Shown in pieces: positions 1 through 7,577 of a DNA stretch of 64,000 bases (positions are counted from its first letter, which is position 1; each line of letters starts with the position of its first letter). The notes below the pieces were generated by a model. It was not told where the DNA came from. It searched no databases and saw nothing but the letters and a program-made list of their open reading frames with translations. Source of the DNA: Streptomyces toyocaensis (GTDB lineage: Bacteria > Actinomycetota > Actinomycetes > Streptomycetales > Streptomycetaceae); the NCBI RefSeq assembly GCF_000725125.1, contig NZ_JFCB01000028.1, positions 1-64,000 on the forward strand, read 5' to 3'. A program made the translations under genes and the position numbers.

Positions 1-1164
1 GCGCTGGGACCCGCGCTGGAGCTCGTGCACACCGGACGTGCGCCGACCCGCGCGGTGCTCACCGCCGAGCTCGGCGTGACCCGCGCGACGGCCGGTGCGG
101 TCGCCGCCGAGCTGGAGGCGCTCGGGCTGATCAGGGTGGACGCGCGGCCCGGCGCGGCGGCCGGTTCGCAGGGGCGCCCCTCGCACCGGCTGGCGGTGGC
201 CGAGGACGGTCCCGTGGCGCTCGCCGCGCAGGTGCACGCCGACGGTTTCCGGGCGGCCCTGGTCGGACTCGGCGGCCGCATCGTCGCCACCGCTCCCGGC
301 TGCGAGGTCGTCGACGCGGATCCGGCGAAGGTCCTGGGCTCCGTCGTCGCCGCCGGTGCCGACCTGCTGAGGGAGACCGGGCGGCGGTGCGTGGGCGCCG
401 GGCTCGCGGTGCCGTCGGCCGTGGCCGAACCGGAGGGGCTCGCCCTCAACCCCCTGCACCTGGCCTGGCCCGCAGGCGCCCCGGTACGGGAGATCTTCGC
501 CGAGCAGGTGCGCGCGGCCGGACTGGACGGGCCCGCCTTCGCGGCCAACGACGTCAACCTCGCCGCCCTGGCCGAACACCGGCACGGTGCCGGGCGCGGG
601 TCCCGCGACCTGCTGTGCGTGGCCACCGGTCACCGCGGTGTGGGCGGGGCGCTGGTGCTCGACGGCCGTCTGCACTCGGGCAGTTCGGGCCTCGCCCTGG
701 AGGTCGGCCACCTCGGCGTCAATCCCGAGGGCCGCCCCTGCCACTGCGGCAGCCGCGGCTGCCTCGACGTCGAGGCGGACCCGCTGGCCCTCCTCACCGC
801 GGCGGGTCGGGCGCCGGGCCCGGAGATGTCCCTGCTGAAGCAGGCCGACGACCTGATTCGCGGGCAGTACGACGACCCGGACGTGCGCGCCGCCACCGAG
901 TCCCTGATCGACCGGCTCGGCCTCGGTCTCGCCGGACTGGTCAACATCCTCAATCCCGACCGGATCATCCTCGGCGGTCTGCACCGCACCCTGCTGGAGG
1001 CGGATCCCGACCGGCTCCGCGCCGTGGTCGCCGACCGCAGCCTGTGGGGCCGCAGCGGGGGTGTGCCCATCCTCGCCTGCACCCTGGACCACAACAGCCT
1101 GGTCGGCGCGGCGGAACTCGCCTGGCAGCCGGTGCTGGACGATCCTCTCGGGGCACTGGTGTGA
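1..1164 (+). CDS. ROK family transcriptional regulator/sugar kinase homologue (5' end cut by window)
   Basis: The reading frame is open from the first base, so the N-terminus lies outside the window; an internal GTG at 25 is not the likely start. The visible part begins inside a winged helix-turn-helix (LTAELGVTRATAGAVAAELEAL) and continues into a ROK domain with the zinc-type motif CHCGSRGC at about residues 238-245 counted from the GTG. ROK regulators are typically sugar-responsive repressors (NagC/XylR type) or glucokinases; the HTH argues for a regulator. It ends 38 bp before a downstream reductase gene on the same strand, so the two could be co-transcribed. The ligand cannot be deduced. 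Confidence 0.85.
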   Translation, partial: ALGPALELVHTGRAPTRAVLTAELGVTRATAGAVAAELEALGLIRVDARPGAAAGSQGRPSHRLAVAEDGPVALAAQVHADGFRAALVGLGGRIVATAPGCEVVDADPAKVLGSVVAAGADLLRETGRRCVGAGLAVPSAVAEPEGLALNPLHLAWPAGAPVREIFAEQVRAAGLDGPAFAANDVNLAALAEHRHGAGRGSRDLLCVATGHRGVGGALVLDGRLHSGSSGLALEVGHLGVNPEGRPCHCGSRGCLDVEADPLALLTAAGRAPGPEMSLLKQADDLIRGQYDDPDVRAATESLIDRLGLGLAGLVNILNPDRIILGGLHRTLLEADPDRLRAVVADRSLWGRSGGVPILACTLDHNSLVGAAELAWQPVLDDPLGALV

Positions 1165-1202
1165 ATGACGAGAACCGCTCGACGCACAGGAGAGGCGCCA
1201 TC

Positions 1203-2093
1203 ATGACCGATCAGCTCACCGTCAGCGTCCTGGGGACGGGGATCATGGGCGCGGCCATGGCCCGCAACCTCGCCCGTGCGGGCCACACCGTCCGCGCCTG
1301 GAACCGCACCCGCGCCAAGGCCGAGCCGCTCGCCGCCGAGGGCGCGCACATCGCCGGGACACCCGCCGAGGCGGTCGAGTCCGCCGACGTCGTGCTGACC
1401 GTGCTGCACGACGGGCCGGCCACCCTGGAGACGATGCGCCGGGCCGCCCCCGCCCTGCGCCCCGGGACCGTCTGGGCGCAGTCCACCACCGCGGGGATCG
1501 AGGGCACCGCCGAACTGGCCGGCTTCGCCCATGAGCACGGACTGCTCTTCTACGACGCCCCGGTCCTGGGCACCCGTGAGCCCGCCGAGGCCGGACAGCT
1601 GACCGTGCTCGCCGCCGGCCCCGCCGAGGGCCGGGACAGGGTGGCCCCGGTCTTCGACGCCGTGGGCGCCCGCACGGTGTGGGCCGGCGAGGACGGGGCG
1701 GCGGCGGGCGCCACCCGTCTGAAGCTGGTCGCCAACAGTTGGGTGGTCGCGGCCACCGCCGCCGCCGGGGAGACGCTCGCCCTGGCCAAGGCCCTGGACG
1801 TGGCCCCGGACGGCTTCTTCGACCTCATCGCGGGCGGCCCCCTCGACATGGGCTATCTGCGCGCCAAGGCCCGGCTGATCCTGGACGGGCGGCTCTCCCC
1901 GGCCCAGTTCGCCGTGACGACCGCCGTCAAGGACGCCAGACTGATCGTGCGGGCCGGTGAACAGCACGGTGTCCGTCTGGACGTCGCCGAGGCGAGCGCC
2001 GAACGACTGGAGCGCGCCGCCGACCGGGGCCATGGCGACGAGGACATGGCCGCGGCCTACTACGCCAGCTTCGACGACGGTCCCGCTGCCTGA
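1203..2093 (+). CDS. NAD(P)-dependent oxidoreductase, 3-hydroxyisobutyrate dehydrogenase/6PGDH family
   Basis: This predicted 296-residue soluble protein starts with a Rossmann motif VLGTGIMGAAMARNLARAG (about residues 8-26). It carries the family's lysine segment RLKLVANSW (about 174-182), which matches the catalytic G-x3-K-x2-N region of beta-hydroxyacid dehydrogenases. Length is usual for the family (290-300 residues). The ATG at 1203 is preceded by a purine-rich AGGAGAGG site at 1189-1196. Family members oxidise or reduce short beta-hydroxyacids or imines; the substrate is not readable from sequence. Position just after the ROK gene suggests a shared transcript for a carbon-source function, but this is inference. 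Confidence 0.85.
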   Translation: MTDQLTVSVLGTGIMGAAMARNLARAGHTVRAWNRTRAKAEPLAAEGAHIAGTPAEAVESADVVLTVLHDGPATLETMRRAAPALRPGTVWAQSTTAGIEGTAELAGFAHEHGLLFYDAPVLGTREPAEAGQLTVLAAGPAEGRDRVAPVFDAVGARTVWAGEDGAAAGATRLKLVANSWVVAATAAAGETLALAKALDVAPDGFFDLIAGGPLDMGYLRAKARLILDGRLSPAQFAVTTAVKDARLIVRAGEQHGVRLDVAEASAERLERAADRGHGDEDMAAAYYASFDDGPAA

Positions 2094-2138
2094 CCACCGG
2101 ACCGGCCCCCACCGTCCGGCACACCGAGGAGTCACCAC

Positions 2139-2561
2139 GTGTCCAAGCCCCCACTGCCGCCCGAGGCCGACGCCCTGCTGCGCAGGCCCAACCCCTGCGT
2201 GATGGCCACGCTGCGCTCCGACGGCGCTCCCGTCTCCACCCCCACCTGGTACCTGTGGGAGGACGGCCGCGCGCTGATCAACTTCGACGAGGGCCGGGTG
2301 CGCCTGAAGCACGTCCGCCGCGACCCGCGCGTCACCCTGACCGTCCTCGCCGGGGACGACTGGTACACCCACGTCACCCTGATCGGCCGCGTGGCCGACC
2401 TGTACGACGACGAGGGACTGGCCGACATCGACCGCCTCTCCCGGCACTACACCGGCAACGCCTACCCGAACCGGGAGCGGGCCAGGGTCAGCGGCTGGGT
2501 CGAGGTCGAACGGTGGCACGGCTGGGGCGCGATGAAGGACAGCGCGCAGGCGTCCGGCTGA
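2139..2561 (+). CDS. PPOX-class F420-dependent oxidoreductase-like protein
   Basis: A 140-residue protein of the pyridoxamine-5'-phosphate-oxidase-like split beta-barrel fold. It contains the typical opening 'PNPCVMATLRSDGAPVSTPTWYLWEDG' pattern, the R-x-K-x-x-x-x-R-D-P-R-V-T segment (about 53-66) that contacts flavin/F420, and a C-terminal YPNRER stretch. Small stand-alone actinobacterial members often use F420 rather than FMN. The start is a GTG at 2139, 45 bp after the preceding stop, with an AGGAGT site a few bases upstream. It probably belongs to the same operon as the reductase. The physiological substrate is unknown. Confidence 0.8.
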   Translation: MSKPPLPPEADALLRRPNPCVMATLRSDGAPVSTPTWYLWEDGRALINFDEGRVRLKHVRRDPRVTLTVLAGDDWYTHVTLIGRVADLYDDEGLADIDRLSRHYTGNAYPNRERARVSGWVEVERWHGWGAMKDSAQASG

Positions 2562-2599
2562 CCTGCGGCGTCCGGCCGGGGGGCCGGGGGGCCTCCCGC

Positions 2600-2850
2600 C
2601 GCGGACGGTGCGGTCCGCTCCCGGCGACGACGTCGGGGTCCATGGTGAGCCGTCCGGCCGGGCAGCCGCGCAGCACGTCGCGCTCGCGCGGGAGATGCGC
2701 CTCGACGCGCTCGTACGGTGTCCCCGGCCCGTCGAGCAGCGCCGCGGCGTCGGCGCGCATCCCGTCGGCGGTCCGCCGGATCGCGGCCGGCGCCAGGTCC
2801 GGCTTCCCCTTGAAGTGGTGGTACATGCTGCCCCGGCCCGCGCCCGCGCG
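2600..2850 (-). pseudogene. Remnant of a TetR-family regulator
   Basis: Reading the minus strand gives GRGSMYHHFKGKPDLA followed by ERDVLRGCPAGRLTMDPDVV. This is the end of a TetR HTH (recognition helix plus 'YHHF' turn) and the ligand-domain segment typical of Streptomyces TetR proteins. The N-terminal half of the HTH and the C-terminal two thirds are missing, and the upstream frame is nonsensical. It is therefore a decayed or truncated gene and not a functional regulator. Boundaries are approximate. It lies in the 454-bp gap between the PPOX gene and the SHOCT gene; nothing else convincing was seen there. Confidence 0.6.
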
Positions 2851-3015
2851 GTCCGGTTGGCCGGCAGGACCGGGACACGCGTCAGCCGTCCGAGTACTCC
2901 CCGGGAGGTACGCGCGGTGCCGCCGGCCGTACGACGACCGGACCCCCTGTGCGGGGCGACGCTCGAACTGTCGCACACGGAGCGACGAGGCATCGCACCC
3001 GAGGAGTTGACGATC

Positions 3016-3303
3016 ATGCAGACCCTGGCGCATTTCGGCGACGGCGGGCCCGGCCCGTGGATCCTGTTCCTCCCGGTCGTCTGGGCCCTGGTGATCGGCG
3101 GCGGCGTCGCGCTGCTCCGCCGCACCGTGTGGCGCGGAGGCAGGGGGGCCGACGCCGGCCGGCCCGCGGCGGAGGCCGGCTCGCCTCTCACGGTGCTCGG
3201 CCACCGCTTCGCCTCCGGCGAGATCGACGAGGACGAGTACTGGCGCCGGCTGTCCGTCCTGGACGAACAGTTCGGCCGGCCGGGCGGGGCCGGTGGGCGG
3301 TGA
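3016..3303 (+). CDS. Small membrane-anchored SHOCT-domain protein
   Basis: A 95-residue protein. It has one transmembrane helix near the N-terminus (about 14-35, PWILFLPVVWALVIGGGVALL), a charged linker, and a C-terminal SHOCT motif (VLGHRFASGEIDEDEYWRRLSVL, about 61-83), a short oligomerisation or interaction motif found at C-termini of many bacterial membrane proteins. The ATG at 3016 follows a GAGGAG site at 3001-3006 and gives a compact protein, unlike the longer upstream frame. Function is unknown. Confidence 0.8.
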   Translation: MQTLAHFGDGGPGPWILFLPVVWALVIGGGVALLRRTVWRGGRGADAGRPAAEAGSPLTVLGHRFASGEIDEDEYWRRLSVLDEQFGRPGGAGGR

Positions 3304-3311
3304 CCGCGACG

Positions 3312-3336
3312 GGGCGGCCCGCGCGCGGAGCCGCCC
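3312..3336. terminator. Possible bidirectional terminator
   Basis: GGGCGGC (3312-3318) and GCCGCCC (3330-3336) form a perfect 7-bp stem around a GC-rich loop, 9 bp after the SHOCT stop and in the convergent gap before the minus-strand ATPase gene. There is no T-tract, as is usual in Streptomyces. Confidence 0.4.
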
Positions 3337-3411
3337 TGGCCGTCCCGGCGACCACCCCGCCGTACCGCGTGGGGCGCACCGTGCGCCGCGCGCCCGGTGG
3401 GCGGTCGCCCG

Positions 3412-3957
3412 TCAGCCGGGAACGGCCGACCGGGCCGGAGTCAGTCCGGTGTCCTGGCTGTCGAGGGTGTGCTCGGCGAGCGCGATCTCCGGGAACCGGG
3501 GGGCCGCGGGCTCGGCGGTCGTGAGCCGGGGGCGCCGGTCCCAGGCCGCCGGGGCGGTCTGGGACGGTGCCGGCAGGGTGAACCACACGACCTTGCCCAA
3601 CTCGCCGTCCGGCACCGCGCCCCAGCTCTCGCTCATCGCGGCCACCATCGCCAGCCCGCGCCCGCAGGTGGCGAGCGGTGCGGCGTCCGCCACGACCGGA
3701 AGGCGGGGATCCCGGTCGTGCACCGAGACCTTCAGCCGGTCGAGCAGCAGCTCCATCTCGACGGTGCACGTCTTGTCGGGCTGGGCGTGCCGGTGGACGT
3801 TGGACAACAGCTCTGTCACACCGAGCGAGGCCCGGTCTATCAGTGAGTCCATGTGCCAGTAGCGCAACTGCGCAGATACGATTCTGCGGACCTGGCCGAT
3901 CCGCGACGGCAGGGCTTGGAGCTCCACCGTGCAGTGCCTGCTTGGGTGACTGATCAC
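3412..3957 (-). CDS. Anti-sigma-factor-like ATP-binding protein (HATPase_c, RsbW/SpoIIAB type)
   Basis: The product is 181 residues from a GTG at 3957 (VISHPSRHCTVELQALPSRIG). It holds an N box (GVTELLSNVHRHAQP, about 49-63) and a G1-type box (DRDPRLPVV; GRGLAMV, about 82-105) of the GHKL ATPase fold, without histidine-kinase phosphoacceptor elements. Such single-domain proteins are abundant in Streptomyces and commonly act as anti-sigma kinases or as partners of SpoIIE/STAS switches. The longer upstream frame to 4128 was not chosen because conserved similarity starts at VISHPS. A C-terminal low-complexity tail follows the ATPase domain. The partner sigma factor or anti-anti-sigma factor is not in the window. 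Confidence 0.85.
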   Translation of the reverse strand: MISHPSRHCTVELQALPSRIGQVRRIVSAQLRYWHMDSLIDRASLGVTELLSNVHRHAQPDKTCTVEMELLLDRLKVSVHDRDPRLPVVADAAPLATCGRGLAMVAAMSESWGAVPDGELGKVVWFTLPAPSQTAPAAWDRRPRLTTAEPAAPRFPEIALAEHTLDSQDTGLTPARSAVPG

Positions 3958-4140
3958 GGCTGCGACTCCCCGACGTGAGGTCCGGAAGAACACGGAGTAC
4001 GGATCCAGCAGGGCGTCTGCGTGACGCTGCCGCCTGCTGTCGTGGCCGGCGGGCTGGTTCGCAGCGTTATCGCCGGTAAACCCAGAGTGACGTGAGAACA
4101 GCGTGACGCAGCGGATGGGGTGGCGCAACTCGCGGACATC

Positions 4141-4464
4141 TCAGGCGTCACGCCCCGACGCCCGGCGCACGGCCTCGATGAAGCGGCGGGCGGCCGGCGG
4201 GCCCGGTTCGCCCGGCGCGGGATCGTGTTCACCGAGGGTGAGCAGGTACCGGTTGCCGTTGAGGTCCGCCAGCGCCCGGTCCTCGGGCGCGAACCACGGC
4301 CTGGTCGCGCGTACCGCCTGCACCGGCGCGCTGTCGATCTCGCTGCCGTAGCTGGTCAGCAACTCCAGCCGGCCGTCGCTGATCCGGACCTGCCCGGCCC
4401 GGGTGAGCGAACGCAGCCGCTTGCCGATCCGCACACCCGTGGCCGTGAATTCCGGCTCCGCCAT
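4141..4464 (-). CDS. Conserved hypothetical protein (107 aa)
   Basis: A short soluble protein beginning MAEPEFTATGVRIGKRLRSL. It is beta-rich with alternating hydrophobics (RISDGRLELLTSYGSEIDSAPVQAVRATRPWF), reminiscent of a small PH-like or bacterial beta-sandwich domain, and ends in a helical FIEAVRRASGRDA. I do not recognise a named family. The codon pattern is strongly coding (GC-rich third positions). It has its own promoter region, because the gene on its right is divergent. Function unknown. Confidence 0.65.
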   Translation of the reverse strand: MAEPEFTATGVRIGKRLRSLTRAGQVRISDGRLELLTSYGSEIDSAPVQAVRATRPWFAPEDRALADLNGNRYLLTLGEHDPAPGEPGPPAARRFIEAVRRASGRDA

Positions 4465-4782
4465 GCCACCCGCCCCCTTGCGCGTCGGTGTGCCGGACCG
4501 TGCTCCGCGGGCCGGCTCCTGCCAGATCCAGTGTGCCCTTGCTCCCGCCGGTGCAGTCTGCCCGCAGCCGCCGCCGAGCACCAGTACGCGCGCCCCCGTT
4601 CCCCGGGGCGCGAGGAGCACTCGCGCCAATGCGCCCCCGCGCCCCCGCGCCCCCCGCCCCAGGGGTGCCTTGGGGCTCCCCAAAGGACTGTTTATGCAGG
4701 TGGGAGCTGGTGCTGATGATGCCTATGATCGGTGTACCGGCCGCGCGGAACGCCGTCGGCGCTCAGCGTAAGGAGCCCTGTC
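4465..4782. other. Intergenic region between divergent genes
   Basis: These 318 bp separate the minus-strand hypothetical gene from the plus-strand cysteine synthase-like gene. They include a C-rich tract (about 4632-4660), a short inverted repeat TTGGGG-ct-CCCCAA (4670-4683), and a TATGAT hexamer (4724-4729) that could be a -10 element for the rightward gene, without a clear -35. No gene was seen. Confidence 0.5.
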
Positions 4783-5937
4783 GTGAGCACCCCCCAACGG
4801 ACCCTGACCGGCGCCACCCTCGACGTCGACCACAGCGACCCCGTCTACCGAGCCTGGCTGAAAGAGGCCGTGCGCCGGGTCCAGGCCGACGCCAACCGGT
4901 CGGCCGACACCCATCTGCTGCTCTTCCCGCTGCCCGAGCGGTGGGGCATCGACCTCTACCTCAAGGACGAGTCCACCCACCCGACCGGCAGCCTCAAACA
5001 CCGGCTCGCCCGTTCGCTCTTCCTGTACGGGCTGTGCAATGGCTGGATCCGTCCGGGCCGCCCGGTGATCGAGGCGTCCAGTGGTTCCACGGCCGTGTCC
5101 GAGGCCTACTTCGCGAAGCTGATCGGCGTGCCCTTCATCGCGGTCATGCCGCGCACGACGAGCGCGGAGAAGTGCCGTCTGATCGAGTTCCACGGCGGGC
5201 GGTGCCACTTCGTGGACGACCCCCGCACGATGTACGAGGCCTCCGCCGCCCTGGCGGCGGAGACGGGCGGCCACTACATGGACCAGTTCACCTACGCCGA
5301 GCGGGCGACGGACTGGCGGGGCAACAACAACATCGCCGAATCGATCTTCCGCCAGCTGCGCAGGGAGCGGTTCCCGGAACCCGCGTGGATCGTCGCCACG
5401 GCCGGGACCGGCGGCACGTCGGCGACCCTGGCGCGGTACGTCCACTACATGCAGCACGACACCCGCATCTGTGTCGCCGACCCGGAGAACTCGTGCTTCT
5501 TCCAGGGCTGGACCACCGCCGATCCGGACGTGGCCTGCGACAGCGCGTCCCGTATCGAGGGCATCGGACGGCCCCGTATGGAGCCGAGTTTCGTGCCCGG
5601 CGCGATCGACCGGATGATGAAGGTGCCCGACGCGGCCAGTGTCGCCGCGGTGCGGGCCCTGGAGGCAGTCATCGGCCGCAAGGCGGGCGGCTCCACCGGA
5701 ACAGGGCTGTGGAGCGCGCTGAAGCTCGTCGCGGAGATGGTCGCCGAGGGACGGCGTGGGAGCGTGGTGACGCTGCTGTGCGACCCGGGGGACCGGTACC
5801 TGGACAAGTACTACTCGGACGCCTGGCTGGCCGCGCAGGGCCTGGACATCGCGCCGTACACGGAGGCGATCGACTCACTGCTGCGGACCGGCGTCTGGCC
5901 CGGCGGGAAGCCGTCCCGCGAGCCGGCGGTCCAGTGA
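4783..5937 (+). CDS. PLP-dependent cysteine synthase-family protein (Cds1-like cysteine desulfhydrase)
   Basis: A 384-residue fold-type II PLP enzyme. The PLP lysine is K72 in TGSLKHRLARSL; the phosphate-binding and substrate loop is EASSGSTAVSEA; a further glycine loop TAGTGGTSAT contacts the cofactor. WRGNNNIAESI and RIEGIGRPRMEPSF are hallmarks of the group that contains mycobacterial Cds1 (Rv3684), a cysteine desulfhydrase producing H2S, pyruvate and ammonia. True CysK/CysM proteins are shorter, about 310 residues. GTG at 4783 was chosen over upstream starts because of the AAGGAG site at about 4770-4775. Its 3' end overlaps the convergent SRPBCC gene by 63 bp. Whether it makes or degrades cysteine must be inferred from homology. 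Confidence 0.85.
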   Translation: MSTPQRTLTGATLDVDHSDPVYRAWLKEAVRRVQADANRSADTHLLLFPLPERWGIDLYLKDESTHPTGSLKHRLARSLFLYGLCNGWIRPGRPVIEASSGSTAVSEAYFAKLIGVPFIAVMPRTTSAEKCRLIEFHGGRCHFVDDPRTMYEASAALAAETGGHYMDQFTYAERATDWRGNNNIAESIFRQLRRERFPEPAWIVATAGTGGTSATLARYVHYMQHDTRICVADPENSCFFQGWTTADPDVACDSASRIEGIGRPRMEPSFVPGAIDRMMKVPDAASVAAVRALEAVIGRKAGGSTGTGLWSALKLVAEMVAEGRRGSVVTLLCDPGDRYLDKYYSDAWLAAQGLDIAPYTEAIDSLLRTGVWPGGKPSREPAVQ

Positions 5938-6381
5938 GGTCACCGCGCCGCGGAACGTCAGCCCCAGGCCCGGCCGTGCGGCGGCGAGCGCCAGCCGGAA
6001 CGGCGCCGTGCCGTCGGCCGCCATCGTCCACCGCACACGCGTGCCCGTCCCGGCCGGCGTGAGCCGCCACTCCTCGGCCAGGGCACGGGCGCCGGGCACA
6101 TTGGTCACGTCCACGCGGTAGGCGTACACCTCGGGCGCCCTCGTCAGGAGGACGGTCTCGCGGACCCGGGCCCCGCCCCGGAGCCGGATCTCCCGCCCCG
6201 CGCCGCCGTCGAGGGGGCGGGAAAGCGTGACCGGACCGAACCACTCCGTCCAGCCGGTCACGTCCTCGGCCAGCGCGCGGAAGACCCGGTCCGGCGCGGC
6301 GGAGACCTCCCGGCCGAAGACCAGACGCACGGGGGCGGCTCCGGTGAACTCGGGCCCCACAGGGCGCAGACGGTGGGCCAT
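5875..6381 (-). CDS. SRPBCC (START-like) family protein
   Basis: The 168-residue product has the polyketide-cyclase/START-like pattern: a first strand (VRLVFGREVSAAPDRVFRAL, about 17-36), a WTEWFGPV loop, and a late helix and strand region (LTPAGTGTRVRWTMAADG). This helix-grip fold binds hydrophobic ligands or forms coenzyme and stress-related proteins; no catalytic residue is diagnostic here. The start chosen is ATG at 6381 (MAHRLRPVG). It lies 67 bp downstream of the DeoR gene on the same strand and may be co-transcribed. The stop codon lies inside the opposite-strand cysteine synthase gene, a convergent overlap of 63 bp. Confidence 0.8.
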   Translation of the reverse strand: MAHRLRPVGPEFTGAAPVRLVFGREVSAAPDRVFRALAEDVTGWTEWFGPVTLSRPLDGGAGREIRLRGGARVRETVLLTRAPEVYAYRVDVTNVPGARALAEEWRLTPAGTGTRVRWTMAADGTAPFRLALAAARPGLGLTFRGAVTSLDRRLAGRLPAGPDAGPQQ

Positions 6382-6448
6382 GGACGTGTCCCCCTCGACG
6401 AGAACGGGCTTCGGGGCCGGACGGGCGGCGTGCGACGCGGGCATCCCG

Positions 6449-7288
6449 TCAGATGTCGGCGGCCTCCGCGGAGTGTTCGGGCTCGCCCGCCACCACCAGG
6501 TGCCGCAGATGCTCCGACACCTCCGCGCGTGCCCCCTCGGGCAGTCCGGAGTCCGTGACGAGGGTGTCGACCTGATCCAGGGAGGCGAACGAACTCAGCC
6601 CCACCGTCCCCCACTTGGTGTGGTCGGCGACCACGACCACCCGCCGGGCCGACTGCACCAGCCGCCGGTTGGTCTCGGCCTCCGCGAGATTGGGAGTCGA
6701 CAGACCCGCCTCGACCGATATCCCGTGCACTCCGAGGAACAGCAGATCGAAGTGGAGGGCCGCGATGGCCTGGTCGGCCACCGGCCCCACCAGCGAGTCG
6801 GACGGCGTGCGCACCCCGCCCGTCAGGACGACCGTGGCCGCGCCCTGCCGGGGCCCCGAGGAGCGCTGCGCCGCGTGGAAGACGTCCGCCACCCGCACCG
6901 AGTTGGTGACCACCGTCAGATCGGGGACGTCGGTCAGCCGATGCGCCAGCGCGAACGTCGTCGTACCGCCCGACAGCGCGATCGCGGCCCCCGGGGCGAC
7001 CAGCTCGGCGGCCGCCCGCGCGATGTCCTCCTTGGCGCTCAGCTCCAGGCCGGACTTGGCTTCGAACCCGGGCTCGTGCGTGCTCGCCTCGACCACCGGC
7101 ACCGCGCCGCCGTGCACCTTCTCCAGCACACCCTGCCGGGCCAGCGCGTCGAGGTCGCGGCGGACCGTCATGTCCGACACGCCGAGCTTGCGGGTCAGCT
7201 CGTTCACGCGGACACCGCCGCGGCGCCGGACCTCGTCGAGGATCAGGGTGCGCCGCTGCTCCGCGAGCAGGTTCTGATTCTCGCTCAC
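6449..7288 (-). CDS. DeoR/GlpR family transcriptional regulator
   Basis: A 279-residue regulator. The N-terminal DeoR HTH spans about residues 10-60 (RRTLILDEVRRRGGVRVNELTRKLGVSDMTVRRDL, read in parts), followed by the linker motif VLEKVHGGAV. The C-terminal DeoRC sensor domain shows ALSGGTTTFALAHRL, VTNSVRVADV, VLTGGVRTPSDSLVGP and LGVHGIS, where sugar phosphates bind in relatives. GTG at 7288 (VSENQNLLAEQRR) is the best start; the upstream frame has no coding bias. DeoR proteins usually repress neighbouring sugar-catabolic genes, but no such genes lie beside it, so its target is unclear. The SRPBCC gene follows on the same strand. Confidence 0.88.
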   Translation of the reverse strand: MSENQNLLAEQRRTLILDEVRRRGGVRVNELTRKLGVSDMTVRRDLDALARQGVLEKVHGGAVPVVEASTHEPGFEAKSGLELSAKEDIARAAAELVAPGAAIALSGGTTTFALAHRLTDVPDLTVVTNSVRVADVFHAAQRSSGPRQGAATVVLTGGVRTPSDSLVGPVADQAIAALHFDLLFLGVHGISVEAGLSTPNLAEAETNRRLVQSARRVVVVADHTKWGTVGLSSFASLDQVDTLVTDSGLPEGARAEVSEHLRHLVVAGEPEHSAEAADI

Positions 7289-7577
7289 GTACGCTCCGGT
7301 CCTTTCGCCGCACAGCCGTCCGACACGCCTCACGCACCCGCCGCGACGAGCGGATCCCCTCCCGGCACCGGTGCGCGGACGTCCCATCCTCGCATGCCGC
7401 GCCCCGGGCGGCGCCACCGGCAGCCGACGCGCACATGTCATTGAGGCCCCGCGGTGTGCTTGCCCGTCCCGCGGATCGGGGAGATTACGTGACGAGAGGT
7501 GCGAGCCGTCCCGCCACGGGAGATCCTGTGCGCGCATGGACGGAACCGACGGGGCGTCACGGGGGAAGTGCGAATCG

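Noticed and set aside
4724..4729. TATGAT as a defined promoter of the cysteine synthase-like gene
   Set aside because: No -35 element at a proper distance was found; kept only as a remark in the intergenic entry.
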